Assembly (NCBI RefSeq): GCF_029873635.1 | Contig: NC_080426.1 | Coordinates: 58,126,673 to 58,190,672 of the forward strand | Direction of reading: 5' to 3' | Source: Malania oleifera | Lineage: Eukaryota; Streptophyta; Magnoliopsida; Santalales; Ximeniaceae | DNA length: 64,000 bases | In this document: positions 34,154 through 46,877 of the stretch, one piece after another | Position numbering within the stretch: position 1 is the stretch's first letter | How the letters are laid out: each line of letters starts with the position of its first letter | Translations under genes and position numbers: made by a program | Notes under the pieces: generated by a model | Databases searched by the model: none | Told to the model about the DNA's origin: nothing | Seen by the model: the letters and a program-made list of their open reading frames with translations, nothing else

Positions 34154-34960
34154 GTACTTTGACTCTATCCATCATTAACATTTTATTTTAAATTTTTAAA
34201 ATTATATTAAAACAAGCTTTTATTTTTTAAATATTATTTAATATAAAGAGAAAATACAATAAAATTTGAATTTACTTCTTAACTTCCCTTCTTTTTCCTA
34301 AACAAAATTCTTGATTCAAACAATTATTTTTATTGAATATTATTATTCTTTATTTAGCTAAGCAATAAGAAGAAAAATAATAAAGCACTTTCCTTTTTTG
34401 TCATTCAAAATTCAAATATTTATTTACTTATTTATTTTGTTATCATTTTCTTTCCTCTACTGAATGTAACATTAAGCTAAGTAAATGCATTATCAATGTA
34501 CTAAAGGAAAGATTTTTTTGCAAGACATGAGCTGTATATATTAAATAAATAAATAAAAAGTAAAATTTTTAAACGATATCTAACAAACATAACAAATATA
34601 AATAAGTGAAACCGGCTTGTATAAGTACATAATCACAATAGGAGCTGATAAATAACCAATGGTGATGTGTTCGTATTCGTATCGAAAAAAAATATTCACT
34701 ATCTAAAACATGAGAAGTTTGATTGTATAGCATTTAAAGCTTATTTGCGCTTATGCATTTAAAACTTAAGTCAATATCCACTACCGAATATATTTTGCCA
34801 ACTTTAATGTAAGGAGACGAGTGACATTTATTTTTCATTAATACAATGTTAAAAAAAATAAAAATTTGATTTTATATATTATTAATATTTAATTTTAAAA
34901 AAATAATTATATTAAAATAATTTTTATTTTTTAATAAAATAATACTTACTTCTTTAGGAA
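33915..34960. repeat. Imperfect direct repeat pair in AT-rich DNA
   Basis: Two diverged copies, about 33915-34290 and 34660-34960, share GTGATGTGTTC, TTGTATAGCATTTAAA, TTATTTGC.TTTATGCATTTA and similar AT-rich tails. A trinucleotide (AAT)n tract at about 34096-34153 lies in the first copy only. Origin unknown; it may be a pair of short terminal repeats or a segmental duplication. Confidence 0.6.
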
Positions 34961-35766
34961 ATAGGGTAAGAAACTTGGGAAAACAGTAATATGCTTTATT
35001 ACTTTATAAATACTTGTTATTTTCACAAATTACACACAACAATCAAGCATATACGAATTACAAATTCCGAGTTATCCCGCTAAAATCTTTTCAAAAGTAT
35101 TGTTGTCCTCTTGCTGAACCAATCCACGAATTTTTGATCTATTCTACTGAGATTTTCAATTCTAATCAGAACCTTGGTGATATTTATCTGAACTTCATCT
35201 TCTATATTGTTTATTGATTGAAGTATATTGATTTCAATTGTACAAATCTACTCTAACTGAGAATACTTTTTGTACAAACAAAATTGTTTCTTAGTTTCTT
35301 GTTTGTTTGACGATTCAGGATTACTGATCGTGGGTGTTAATTTTGGCCAATTTGGCCAAACATAAACACTCAACTGCAATTTCTGTGTGCAATCCGTTCT
35401 TTCTCCTTTCTCATGAATTCACTAGGCCAAATCATGATTTCTACTTCAAACTCATTACTAATTCTATATGGATCCAATTCAATCTCACAATCATTATCCC
35501 ATTGTATAGCAAAAAAGATGATTAGGACACTGAGCAACATATTAACTGATAAACCACTTGGAATGGGATATGGAACAATAAGGATGGCGATGGTTGTAGA
35601 TTTATTTTGTTTGTCTACATAGAAAGTCCCAAACGAGCCCAATCAATATTATATTAGTTTGTTTTTTTAGGCTTGAGTTCGTTTCAAGTCCCAAATTTAT
35701 TTATTTTAACTTTCAAGCTGCTTTGCATAGTTTATTATTGTGTCTAGAAATATACATTTTAAACTT

Positions 35767-35812
<46 letters not shown>

Positions 35813-36467
35813 ATATGGCGTAAGCATACACGAATTCAAATTTAAAATCCAAACTTAGAAGTCCCAAATCTGGAGGGTGTGAGTGATTTTCATTTCTTAT
35901 TTTATTATGTCCGAGATTTGTTGATATTTTATGAATTAGGATTTCGTATGAGAAAAGAAAACCAAAGAAAAATTAAAAGGAAGTCTATCTTCTATTGTTC
36001 TTTTTTTTTTTTATCAAATATTATTAAAGAATAGCTCATATATTTAAATAAAAAATAAACTATTAATTATGTATAAAATTTAATTTTAATTAATTAATTA
36101 ATTATATATTTTATTTTCTTTTTCATTTTATTTAATAACTGAACATGAAATAGTATATTTCTTTATATTTTCCTTTATAATCAATTGTTGCGATGTTAGT
36201 ACTTGATTAGTCTTCATTTGTAATTATATCATAAGTGAGAACATAATAATATTATTGAGAGTTAGGAAAAAATAATCAATGACTCTAATATTGACAACTC
36301 CACCTTATCCTCTTAAAAGAAATAAATAAATAATTTTTTTAATTAATAGTTGGAAGAGATATGTTTGGGGATTGGGGTAAACCAAGGTCCAATCATTCCA
36401 ACACATGACCTTCAATTATATTCATGTTGAACTCTAAAACCTCAATTGACATAGAGAACATTAGACT

Positions 36468-36508
<41 letters not shown>

Positions 36509-36725
36509 ATTGTAAGTGATCATCTCAAAGTTATCATCAAGATGACTAAAATTTACATCAAAAGGTACAAACAAGGCCCCCACTCTCTCTCCAACTAAGA
36601 ATCCACAAATAATAATTGAGAAATGTAGACAAAGTCTAATACATTGAGCCATCATAAGCACAAAACAGAAAGTTAGCATTCAATATGTACAAAATATAGA
36701 CAATAAGTCCCAAAATAACATGTAA
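34961..36725. other. AT-rich stretch with microsatellites, no gene recognised
   Basis: Contains a TA tract (about 35769-35809) and a CT tract (about 36475-36507). Short ORFs near 35010-35640 resemble nothing known. Confidence 0.45.
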
Positions 36726-37815
36726 CACTACAAAGAAATTGGCTTTTAATGACGAACTTATTAGTGACAGATTCAATTTCGTTACTAAAGGGGGGGTATT
36801 AGTGACGAATTTGAAAACCGTCACTAATACGGACTTTTAGTGATGAACATTAATCCGTCACTAATAAGTTCATCACTAAAAACTTAAAAAAATTGTGGGA
36901 AATAGTTTTTCGAGCATAAATTATCCCGGAAAAACATTTGCGACGATTTGTACAGTATTAGTGACGACTAATATCCGTCACTAAAAGATTCCTATTAGTG
37001 ACGAATAAATAACCGTCACTACTATTAATTTAAAAATAAATAAAAATTTTTGTTTCGAGTACTAGTGACGAATTGGTATATTCATCACTATTGCCCTAGT
37101 ATTAGTGACGCATTTGAGGTCGTGACTAATAACTGTCGTATTAAAAAATAAATTAGAATTTTTTTTTCAGAGTATTAGAGACGAATTTCTTTATTCGTCA
37201 CTGTGTGCCTATTATTAGTGACAAATCTGGGACCCGTCACTAATACTTCACGTATTGAAAAATAAATAATATTTTTTTTTGTTTTAGAGTATTAGTGATG
37301 AATTTGTTCATTTGTCACTATTTGCCTATTATTAGTAACAGATTTGGGAACCATCACTAATACTTCACGTATTGAAAAATATATAAGATTTTTTTTGCTT
37401 CAGAGTATTAGTGACGAATTTGTTGTTTCGTCACTATTGCACCATTAGTGACGGATTTGGTAACCGTTATTAATACTTCTCGTATTTAAAAATGATCTCA
37501 TTACTTTTGTTTTAGAGTATTAGTCACGAATTAATATATTCGTCACTATTGCCCTAGTATTAATGACGGATTGTAGAACCGTCACTAATGCTTCCCATAT
37601 TCTAAAATAATTTTAATTTTTTATTTCAAAGTATTAGTAATGAATTTCGAAATTCTTCACTATTTCACTTGTATTAGTGACAAATTTGGACTATCACTGA
37701 TACTTTACGTACTTAAAAAAAGAGGTAGAGCATTAGTGACGAATTAATAAATTCGTCACTATTGCTCTATTAGTAGTGACGGTTATGGATTCGTCACTAC
37801 TAGTCCTTTAGTAAA
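36726..37815 (+). mobile_element. CACTA (En/Spm-like) transposon end with subterminal repeats
   Basis: Opens with CACTACAAAGAAA, a canonical CACTA terminal inverted repeat. It is followed by about 1.1 kb containing more than fifteen degenerate copies of TTAGTGACGAATT in alternating orientation (paired with AATTCGTCACTAA), which are the transposase-binding subterminal repeats of this superfamily. Many adjacent pairs form hairpins of the form ATTAGTGACGAAT...ATTCGTCACTA. The other end (TTTCTTGTAGTG) was not found in the window, and the 41.4-kb boundary is occupied by LTR sequence, so the element is truncated or extends through later insertions. Confidence 0.85.
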
Positions 37816-38127
37816 TTTTGCCCTAATCTTCCTTATCTTCCCTCTTTTTCCTTTCCTTTCCCACTCTACCTCTCGACGCTCACCCGATCCCGACCCCTCC
37901 TTTCCCTCTTCCTTCTTTCCCCTCCTTTCCCTCCTCCCTTCTTTCCCCTCTTTTCCTTACTCCTCCGGCTACCCTCGTAGCCGCCCCCTCCTCTCTCTCT
38001 TCCCTTCTTTCCCCTCTTTTCCTTCCTCCTCCGGCTGCCCTTGCAGCCGCCGCCACCGCCGCCGCTACCCACCACTCGCCATCGAATCTCTCTCTCAGTC
38101 GTCTCCGCAGCTCCCACTTGTATTCTC

Positions 38128-38216
<89 letters not shown>

Positions 38217-38345
38217 CTCTCAATCTCTCTGTAGGTCTCTCTCTCTTAGTATCGCCCTCTCTTCGTCACCACTGCTGAGCCGGGTCTGTTCCCATCACCT
38301 TCGCCACGGAGATCAACTTGGAAGCCTTCTAGCTTTCAAGCAGGT
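37816..38345 (+). other. Pyrimidine-rich leader-like stretch with CT and CA microsatellites
   Basis: Strongly C/T-rich sequence with a compound CT/CA microsatellite at about 38131-38211, ending with TTCAAGCAG|GTATATATG near 38343, a possible 5' splice site. It looks like the 5' UTR and first intron donor of a gene carried by the CACTA element (its own or captured). Apparent long minus-strand ORFs here are only the microsatellite read in frame. Confidence 0.45.
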
Positions 38346-40640
38346 ATATATGTTTCTTTGAACTTGAAGAATTTGGTTTTTTTATTTTTTATTTTTAGTT
38401 TTAATTTGATGTATATTTGTAGTTGAAAGGATATTTGCCATTGTTTAGTTGATTTATTTTGTTGCTACTAGACTGAATCATTGGATCTTATTAAAACTTT
38501 ACATGTATTTTTTAAACAAAATTTGGAACTGGTATAATAGATTAACTGAGGGCTTTGCCCCTTATTTAATAAATTTACATGTATTTTGTTAATCTAAGTT
38601 TGGTGGACAAATTTGGATCAGTGTGGCATGTTCTCCTATTTGAATAAATGTCATTTATTCTATTTTTATTTAAATTGGCTCATCAAACTTTTCTAATGTA
38701 AAATCGGGATCCATACTCCAAATTTGCATGTGAAATAGTAATCTTAATAAAATCCTGGGTTTAAACTCTCTTTTGGATGAACTCTCTTAAGAAATGAAAG
38801 ATAAGAAGCATTTGATGAATAGAGTGTTAGCTTTTGAAAAAAAGTTTTTTTTTTTTTTGGAAAATTTTGAAAAGTATTAGATTTGGAACCTTAAAATCAA
38901 AAAGTTAGTTTCTTATTTTTTTTTTTTCTCTCATATTTTATTAGGATCATTAATTTCTTTGAATACTATTGAATCAATAATGCCTTTATTATATTTTTTG
39001 AAAAAGATAGTTGGTTTCATTAATTTAAGTGATTTTAAGCACCTTTAACCTTATTTTAACCAGAGATTCATGATTAGTTTTCTTTTTTTGAAATAGTCCT
39101 CTTACAAAGGACAAATTTATGATTTCCATAATCAATCTTTTTTTTAATCACTTCTCCTTAAAAAATTATTTTCCATAACTCAACTTAAATTTGGCACATG
39201 GTAAAGGGCAACCTGCCATTGGAGTTGTAGAGGGTTTATGGATGCCACCTGGATTTAAAACTAAATTAGGACTTTTATAACAATATTTTGTTAAAATAAT
39301 GCGTCTTCTAAAAATTAAAACATTTCACAAAAAGTTGAATTTTGCGACCATTTTAGTTCAGGTGGAAAAAATATGTCCTCAACTTATACTTTCCTTCCTT
39401 TTTTGATATACCATTAAATGAAATAAATGGCAAATATTTTTCAAATAGAAATACTTCAAGTGAAATCTCATGAAAAGAAAAGAAAGAAAGATCTATTTTA
39501 ACTTTGCGAGAGATTTATAAAAGGAACAAGCTCTTTTAATGTTTGATAGAAAAACAAGAAAACAACCTCAAACAAGGATACAAGTGTAATAAAATGTTTA
39601 AGAAGCCTAAAATATTAGAAATTCACGTTCAAACATTAAAAAAAGTAAATAAAACATTAGAAAAAGGTTCTTTATCCTTTTATAGATTTCTTGAGAGATT
39701 AGTATCATTTGTCATAACCTACCAAATAAGAGTATAGGGCAGATGAAGTTAGGAGTCTAGGGTTGGAACGCTTATTCGTATATAATAAACATGGGTATAT
39801 GGAATTCAATCGTATTTAATTTGAATAAATGGATTTTTATTTGTTTTCCTAGGTCAAAATTTGCAGTATAGACACATGGGCCGAGGTTTGCAAAAGGTTG
39901 GTTGAATATTTGAGTGAGCCCAATTAGGAGAGAGTGGGCCTGAATAGCAGCATGAATAATACATGGACTTCAAACTTGGGTTTTTGAAAGGAGACAAATT
40001 TACCTTTAGACAGTGGCATGATACATGTAAGTTGAATTCTTTTCTTCTTTATTTTTTTGTTTATTTTATACATTATCATTAACTATACAAACTAAGCTAT
40101 ATTGCTTCCAATAATCTAAGGACAAAATAAAGATTTTGCAAAAAAAAATAATTTATTCTTTGAAAATATGAACTACAACTTCATTCTCATACTAAAATAA
40201 ACACCATTTAAAGAAAGGAAAAACAAACATAAATTTAAGATCAAACACTTGTGTGAATAAATTACAAATTACACAAATATGCATTTAGATTGTTGGAAAA
40301 TAGTGTGGATTATTTTATATAATAAATAATGCATAAAATAGTCAAAAAAAAGGAGGAAAAAAAGGACAAAAATTGTTTAACTATTTCCAAATTTTACCAT
40401 GGGAATACCTCATCTAGTTGGAATGATAAAGAATAAACAAGTAACTATTAACTTTATTTCTAAATTTTTCACTGAATTCAATCTCATTTTTAAGAATTAA
40501 CTAGTTTACAAACCCAAAAATAACCTTAAAAGTCAGTCCTAGCCAAAAGACCAATGAGCCATCCATAAGTTTCGAAGGCAGAGATTTGCTAGCTCAACTC
40601 CACCTATCTAGAATGTCATGTGAATATTTTCTCGTAATTT
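38346..40640. other. AT-rich, intron-like stretch
   Basis: No recognised coding sequence. Possible acceptor TTTGTTTTCCTAG near 39852, followed by a short purine-rich part to about 39970. Compatible with a long intron after the leader-like stretch, not proven. Confidence 0.3.
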
Positions 40641-40644
40641 TTTT

Positions 40645-41207
40645 GTTAAGTATGCCCCTCTGAAAAAAATTTTGTTTTGAACTTAAACCATAGGATTTCC
40701 TCTTTTCTAGTTAATGCCTCCGTGAAGGGAGCCTCGGGCATCCTCAAAGCGGTAAAGGGTTCAAGACCTACCAAGGGGAGAGTCTTCTTCCAAGGGCCGA
40801 GCTGTACTAAGTGAGCACGAAAGGATTTCAGATGAGACAAGAGCACCAAGGGTGACTCTTGAAGATGTGTAGTTGCCCCCGGCACATTTTGCTACGCCAC
40901 CCATTAGAGAGCAATTCTCAAATGTTACCTCAGGGCTTACAGAGTACATGCCCACTCATCCGGTTCTATTTCGTACGATTAGGCCGACCATGCCGTATGA
41001 TTACGATAACCCACCTTCGGAGGACTTTGCTGACCATTTGCTGCCTCAGGTTCTCAGGCCACGCCCATACAGGGAACCACCACCCTCCCTCTTACCCCTA
41101 AAATGCATCGTCTTTTGGAGGAAATGGCATGGGACCGAGATGCCGCTAGAGCAGTAGCCTCATCTTGTTGCTCGTGTAGTTGTGATTTTGATTCAGACTC
41201 TGATTAG
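40645..41207 (+). pseudogene. Unrecognised decayed exon downstream of the CACTA end
   Basis: A plus-strand reading is visible from about 40790: SDETRAPRVTLEDV, a TAG stop, then a 75-codon open stretch rich in Pro and Asp (TPPIREQFSNVTSG, YDYDNPPSEDFADHLLPQ). One frame change later comes MHRLLEEMAWDRDAARAV and an acidic/cysteine tail ending DFDSDSD and a stop at 41205-41207. No family was recognised. Codon structure, higher GC than the surroundings and the T-rich sequence after the stop (to about 41450) suggest the last exon and 3' UTR of a transposon or captured gene that has since decayed. Confidence 0.4.
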
Positions 41208-41467
41208 GATAGACTAGATGCTTGTGATATTTTTATGCGCTTTCTTTTTTGCTTATGTACTGTGCTCATGCACCCTTGTGCTATTATTTTATTTCTTTTT
41301 GTGTTATTTGTTTTTTATTGCATTCTATTTTACCATGCTTTTGAATGGCTATACGCGTGCTTTGATGTGTCTATCTACATTGTATTGCCTCTAAAAGTAA
41401 TGAAAATATATGGAGCTTTTGATTTCTACCTGTATTTTGGGAGATACTAGAACTGTATTGTTTCTGT
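41208..41467. other. T-rich 3' UTR-like stretch
   Basis: No ORF of note. Follows the stop codon of the decayed exon and ends at the Copia LTR boundary. Confidence 0.35.
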
Positions 41468-42650
41468 TGTTAGGACTTGAACAGTCAAAAACTACAAGAA
41501 GAAGATCAAATATGTGTGTACAAATAATGCTCTCAGATAAAGCTGGTTAGTACAATATGAAATCACTAATGTACTTCAATTAAAATATAAAAAAGAATGA
41601 AGTATGAAGCTCAAGAATTATTTCACCGGTATTCTTCTCTTGATAAGATTCAAGAACTCGGAACTTTTGCTCAAAGAAGAAATCAGCAACTCAAAATAAT
41701 CTCAGTTGATTAGCAGCAATTTAGTAGGTAAGAAAGCTTTGAGAGCAAGTAAGCTTTGAGAGATGTTTTTCAATTCTTGGTATTAATTTAATTTCTATGT
41801 ATTTATAGGCTTAGAAAGAGTCAAATTCATGTTGCACAAGATTACTTGGAGTGTCCCCCAAGTTTTAAGAAAGTTTGGGGTGCAAGAAATTTAAATTTGA
41901 AATCAAAACATTTTAAAAAATATAACCGCTGTCGAGGTTCAGTCACTTGAACTATAGGTTTAGTCGCCTGAGCCTTTAGCCCACTATTTTATTTTTCTGT
42001 TGAAAATAGGGTCAGGTACCTAAGGTCCTTCTTCAGTCGCCTGAGGCTACACTGCCTCTTCAAAATTCTTTAAAGAAAATCTTTAGTAGTCTGAACTTAA
42101 TCTTCAGCCGCTTGCGGAAATTCTTTAAGCGCCCGAGCTTTGACTTCAGTCGCCTGGACAAACAAAATTCCTATTTTTCTATTATGTTTTCAAAATCCTT
42201 GACTTTTTTGCTTTCTTACATTTAAAATATATTTTCCTGGGTTTTTAAAATAAGGTCTCTAAGTCCATTTTATCCCCTAAAGAGCTTCATCTCATTCAAA
42301 ATGATATTTAGAGTTGAATTACTTACATGAAACTTCCTAAAACTTAAAAACTCTTTTGATCTTTGAAGTCTTCATGAATGTCCTTTATTTTTCTCTGAGC
42401 TTGATCATTCTTTGAGCTTCATTAGCTTTAAATATCTTGAGTCTCATTGAGCTTCCACTTGATCACTTTGTAAATGTAGTATGACTTTAAGTACTTGGTG
42501 ATCTTTGGTCATTCTTTCTTGATCCTTTTTGAACTTGTCATTTTAGAGTTCTTGAAATCTCATCACTTGAACATGAATTAGTTAAACCATCCTTTATTTG
42601 TTACCATCAAAACAAGATGTGAAAGTCTTGTTAGGCCAACAAGGTTAACA
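41468..42650 (-). mobile_element. Copia LTR (solo or fragment), minus orientation
   Basis: On the minus strand it begins TGTTAACCTTGTTGG at 42650, similar to the TGTTGACCTTATAGG start of the other Copia LTRs. It ends TCAAGTCCTAACA at 41468, giving TGTTA...TAACA ends. TATAAATACATAG lies near 41800. Motifs of the form TCAGTCGCCTGAG are reiterated at 41930-42170. No matching 5-bp flanks were found, and the usual CACCCCC 3' region is missing, so it may be truncated. Confidence 0.6.
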
Positions 42651-42923
42651 TTATTTTTGGAATGAAAAGCACCAAAATAGGATTTTCCAAATTCTGTTAT
42701 TTTTTATATATCTGCATTGATGTGTATTATTATCTATAAAAACCTCCTTATCTTAAAAAGTATTCAACATGAAAGTTGTGGAATTTTTTCTTAGCTTTAT
42801 ATTGATACCAAGGACGTCTAATTTGGAGTTGTACAAAAAGTTATAATCAAAATACTGAAAGGTGGTTGAAGCTGTCAGGTGATTGACCTTATCTATTCTG
42901 GCGACTGAACAGCAGATAGAACT

Positions 42924-43660
42924 TGTGATACCTAGTGGAAGAAAGATTTAAAAAGGATTTGATACCTATGTCAATAAAGTGCACATTCTTTTTGGGAGTC
43001 TTCCCATAAGAACTCTATGGTTAAGTGTGCTTGACTTGGAGTAATCTTGGGATTGGTGACCTTCTTGGAAGTTTTCTCAGGAAGTGTGTGAGTGAGGAAA
43101 AAACACACTGAAAAGGACACGTGTTGGTCTGTAGAGTTAGTCATTAGTCTGATAAGGAAGCCCCCTATTGTCTGGTCCAGGTGGAGAAGGAGAGACGTAG
43201 TGCTCCCTGACAGACCCAAGTTGGGGGGTTACAAAATGGTATCAGAGCGATTACCCAGTCGAAAGTGTGATGAGATTCACATCGCCTGGGGTTAGAAATG
43301 TGGGTTCGCAATGAGAACATTGCATTCTGTAAGTGGGGGAGAATGCGATACTCCATGGAAGAAAGACATAAAAATGATTTAATATTACTACCCATATCAA
43401 CAAGGTGCACCTTTCTTTTCAGGAGCCTTCCATAAGAACTCCACGATTAAGCTTGTTTGTCTTGGAGGTATCTTAGGATGGGTGACCTTCTGCAAAGTTT
43501 TCTTAGGAAGTGTATGAGTGAGGACAAAATACACTAAAAAGGAAACGTGTTGATTTTTGGGGCCAGTCATTAGTCCGATAAGGCCTGCCCCCTATTGTCT
43601 GGTCCAGGTGGATAAGGAGAGACGTAGTGCCCCCTGGCAAACCTAGGTTAGGGCGTTACA
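42924..43660 (+). mobile_element. Cassandra TRIM retrotransposon (complete, 737 bp)
   Basis: Two LTRs (42924-43233 and 43344-43660) flank a 110-bp interior with an initiator-Met PBS (TGGTATCAGAGCG at 43237) and a purine tract AAGTGGGGGAGAA (about 43331-43343). Each LTR carries a 5S rRNA-like segment. In the 3' LTR, CCATAAGAACTCCACGATTA leads into GGATGGGTGACCTTCTG, matching the 5S internal promoter (A box, IE, C box region). This is the defining feature of Cassandra, which is transcribed by RNA polymerase III in known cases. No coding capacity; mobility depends on other elements. No convincing target duplication was seen (GAACT versus GTGAA). Confidence 0.93.
42980..43090 (+). promoter_or_regulatory. 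5S-like Pol III promoter segment, Cassandra 5' LTR
   Basis: Contains CCATAAGAACTCTATGGTTA and GGGATTGGTGACCTTCTTGG, a decayed version of the 5S internal control region. The IE element has GATTGGTGACC instead of GATGGGTGACC, and the 3' LTR copy (43430-43515) is better preserved. Confidence 0.8.
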
Positions 43661-44100
43661 GTGAAGATTTGATTGTATTTAATATTTGCTCATTTAAGGA
43701 GCATTGATTTGTAATTCCAATCTCTTGTAAGGTTCTTTGTGAATCATTTAGTGAAGGCTCTTTGTGAGCAAGGTAGGGATTTGTTCCCAAGGGTAGGGAT
43801 TTGTTCCCGTGTGTAAGGCTTCTCTGCCGGTGAAGGAGATTGTATAATGGAATCCTTCAGTTGGTCTTAAGGCATAGATGTAGGCTTGGTGCCGAACCAC
43901 GTAAAAGTAAAGATGTTGATCTTCTCTCCTTATACTCTTTATTATTTGTCTTGTACATGATTTAAATTTCATATATTGTGATTTAATTGCTTGAATCTTG
44001 TTAAAAGTTTTATATTGTAGAAAATTTATATATTTGCGAAAAGAGTCCATTCACCCCCCTCTGACTCTATGTACTCCTGGGCGGGACGTATAACATAAAC

Positions 44101-46664
44101 TGTGATGCCCCAATTTTCGTACAATTTTTTTTAATAATAATAAATAAATATTCACTCGTCATCAACAACATCCATAAGTCGGCCACATCAACAACCCTAT
44201 TACCATTCATATGACCCCATTTGCATTGGGTACCGGGTTAAAAGTTATTTCATTATACAACCTAACAGCGGAAGATAGTATATACATATTAGTCAAAATA
44301 TAATACCTAGAGTATCAACATACATACATATATACATCACCATCGCATACCCAAAAATAACTCGACTCTAGGGGAATTACACATCCCTAGTCCAAGAACT
44401 CACCATGTGTGTCAGGGTCCCAGCTTCCTACGATCACGGAGCTTTATCGCCTGACCTATCCCTATTCCCTGAAAAATTTAGATAATTTGGGCGAGACATA
44501 TCTCAGTAAGAAGGAATAAATTATTTACAGTGTCTGATCATATGAGTTCAGTTATAATACACTTTACTTTTCGAATCAACATTTCATCTGAAAAAAATAC
44601 ACTGATAAATATATTCTCATAATCATATAGATATACAACATAAGCTTTTATAAGCTTTAAAATCATTTCTCAAATTCAATCATTCCAACACATATTTACC
44701 TACGAAGTTAATAAGAATAGGGAAGATTACCCGCTCATACAGGTAACTTCCCTCTGCCCTAACACGTTATGCAGCCAGGTATGGCCACATCTGATACTTA
44801 TCAGGGCACTCACCTTATTCAGTAAGCCCTCAGGCGGAGAGTTTCACTTTGCCTCAATTATTTATATTATTAACTCACATGGTTCCATTTCTCAATTTTT
44901 ACCATTCTCTATTTCTCAATTTCCTTTATTTCTTTCATTTCTCATTTTAGCTTATTTTATCATTCTTTCACTTTCCGTTTCCATTTTACTATCCAGCTCA
45001 TAAGTATCCTTGGTACCTAGTACCAACATCGCTTCTATAACTCATGGCTACCCTGAGGATCTTTCTTTTCATGCCATGCTTCCCCCCATGGTCAAGGTTG
45101 TGCGGCCCGAAGACTGGATCTAACCGCGGTTGGCCGAACCGGTTAGATCAAAATATCATATCACATATTGCGTCTATAGTACGACTGGTCGGCCTATAGC
45201 CCTGATCTGGACTCAGGGGGCACAACAACTCTACAAATAGCACAATCGACTGTCACGCAACACGCTCCAAGAGTCCGTGTGGTTGCACTACACCATTAGT
45301 AACGGTAACGTGCTCAACATCATAACCATCCATCAGGGTTCACTATCACATACCTACAATCATTATGCGGTATTGACATTTCATTAATTATATTTCAATT
45401 CCATATTGCAGTATTCATATTTTCATATCAATATATATCATTATTCTCATATCAGTATATCTCAATTCATTTAAATATAAATGTTCTCATCGTTTTCTGT
45501 GCACATTTCATCATCTCATAATAGTATACATCGTGTTTCACGTATTTCAACATTTCACAAAATACCCATTTCAGTAATTCGCAAAATCTCATTTTTCATG
45601 CAAATCATTTTTACTCACATATAAATACCATATTTCATTATTTTCCACTAATCACTACAATAATTCTCATTTCAATATTTTCTCAGAAATTACTCATCGT
45701 TATATTTCACATTTTTCAATACACGCCATATGCCACACAGTTCTCATCTAATATTCTTAACATATTAATTTCACACACCAAAATATCACAATTTAATATT
45801 ACTCAAATGCCACATAATTTATCTAATATTTATATCATAACAATTTCCAAACAAAATATCATATGCTCATTTTCACATATTAATTTAAACAGTAATTCTA
45901 AAAATACTGCTATAATTTATTCCATTTACCTAACTTACTGAGAGTCTTGTTAAAACCCAAATCCTACGCCCTTGGTGCTCGAAACTCAACTCCTGTAATT
46001 TGCATTTTTCCTAGATTAATTAACTCATTTCCTCAAAATAATACCCATCTAACCTTTCCTAAGATCCATATACCCCAAATTAACATTTAAACTAACATTT
46101 AACACCCTCACTTAATTTTTTGAATTATGCCTATAGGTCTCGAAATTACACCCGCAACGCTCACCCGATTCCTAAATTCTAAAAATCCTACTTCAACCCC
46201 AGATGTTCAATATTCTAACATTTCTAAATTAACACCAATTAAATAATAATAAGCCCCTTAATAACCCCTTTATCCCAAATTTGGGGTTATGCCTACGATG
46301 ACCCCACGAGAATTCCGCTCCGTTAGACTTGTAGAGAATTATTTCTAGATTCTTGTGGTGGTGTCCGATTGTCGATTGGGCTTATAATTTGCAAGAAATT
46401 GAGAAAAAAGTGAGAAATTAGCTTACCCTAGGAGATATACTTACACCGCTCCTACCATCAATCCGCTTTGGTAGAAATGATGACAGCGAAAAATGGAGTC
46501 CAGCGGTATCTTTAGATTTTCGATCGGACGAGAAGCCGTCATGGAACTGAGGAGAGAGGGAGAGAGAATGAGAGAACTATAGAGAGAGACTGAAGAGGGG
46601 GGGTGGGCCTATCCTGCATAGAGATGAAGTTGCCTAAAGCTTCAAAGAAGCTTTAGGTAGTTAT

Positions 46665-46700
<36 letters not shown>

Positions 46701-46877
46701 TTTAATTAATATTAATAATGATATATTTTATTAATAAAAATAAAAAATAAAATTTAATTATTATTTGTTTTCTTTTTTATAAATTCAATTAATTAATTAT
46801 TTTTTTTATTTTTTATTTTTTACTTTTTTTGGGAATCACCCCACTAATCTTGTATAGTCATTTTTTGGGTTATTACA
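44101..46877 (-). mobile_element. Gypsy solo LTR, minus orientation
   Basis: The 2777-bp LTR runs from TGTGATGCCCC at the left to GGTTATTACA at 46877 and is flanked by TAAAC (44096-44100 and 46878-46882). Read on the minus strand it starts TGTAATAACCCAAAAAATG, like TGTAACAACCCAAAAAATT in LTR E. It carries the same late block (CTTACTGAGATATGTCTCGC, the complement of 44492-44511). An (ATA)n tract lies at about 46668-46700. No internal region remains. Confidence 0.9.

Larger units (their letters stand above)
42651..44095 (+). mobile_element. Copia LTR fragment, plus orientation, hosting a Cassandra element
   Basis: Excluding 42924-43660 the sequence reads as one LTR 3' portion. It contains TATAAAAACCTCC near 42737, GGCGACTGAAC near 42900, GGTAGGGATTTGTTCCC in two adjacent copies (43773-43819), and the family end CCATTCACCCCCCTCTG to CGTATAACA at about 44095. 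The 5' start could not be fixed. Confidence 0.6.

Noticed and set aside
37866..38212. Two overlapping minus-strand ORFs of 110-114 residues
   Set aside because: They are the CT/CA microsatellite and adjoining purine-rich strand read in frame (runs of Cys-Val and Arg-Glu), not a protein.
41460..41490. ACTACAAGAAGAAG as the missing CACTA 3' end
   Set aside because: It has the wrong orientation and context; it lies inside a Copia LTR and lacks the CACTA terminal bases and subterminal repeats.
42980..43515. 5S rRNA gene
   Set aside because: The 5S-like segments are partial and lie in both LTRs of a Cassandra element, with PBS and purine tract; they are not 5S genes.
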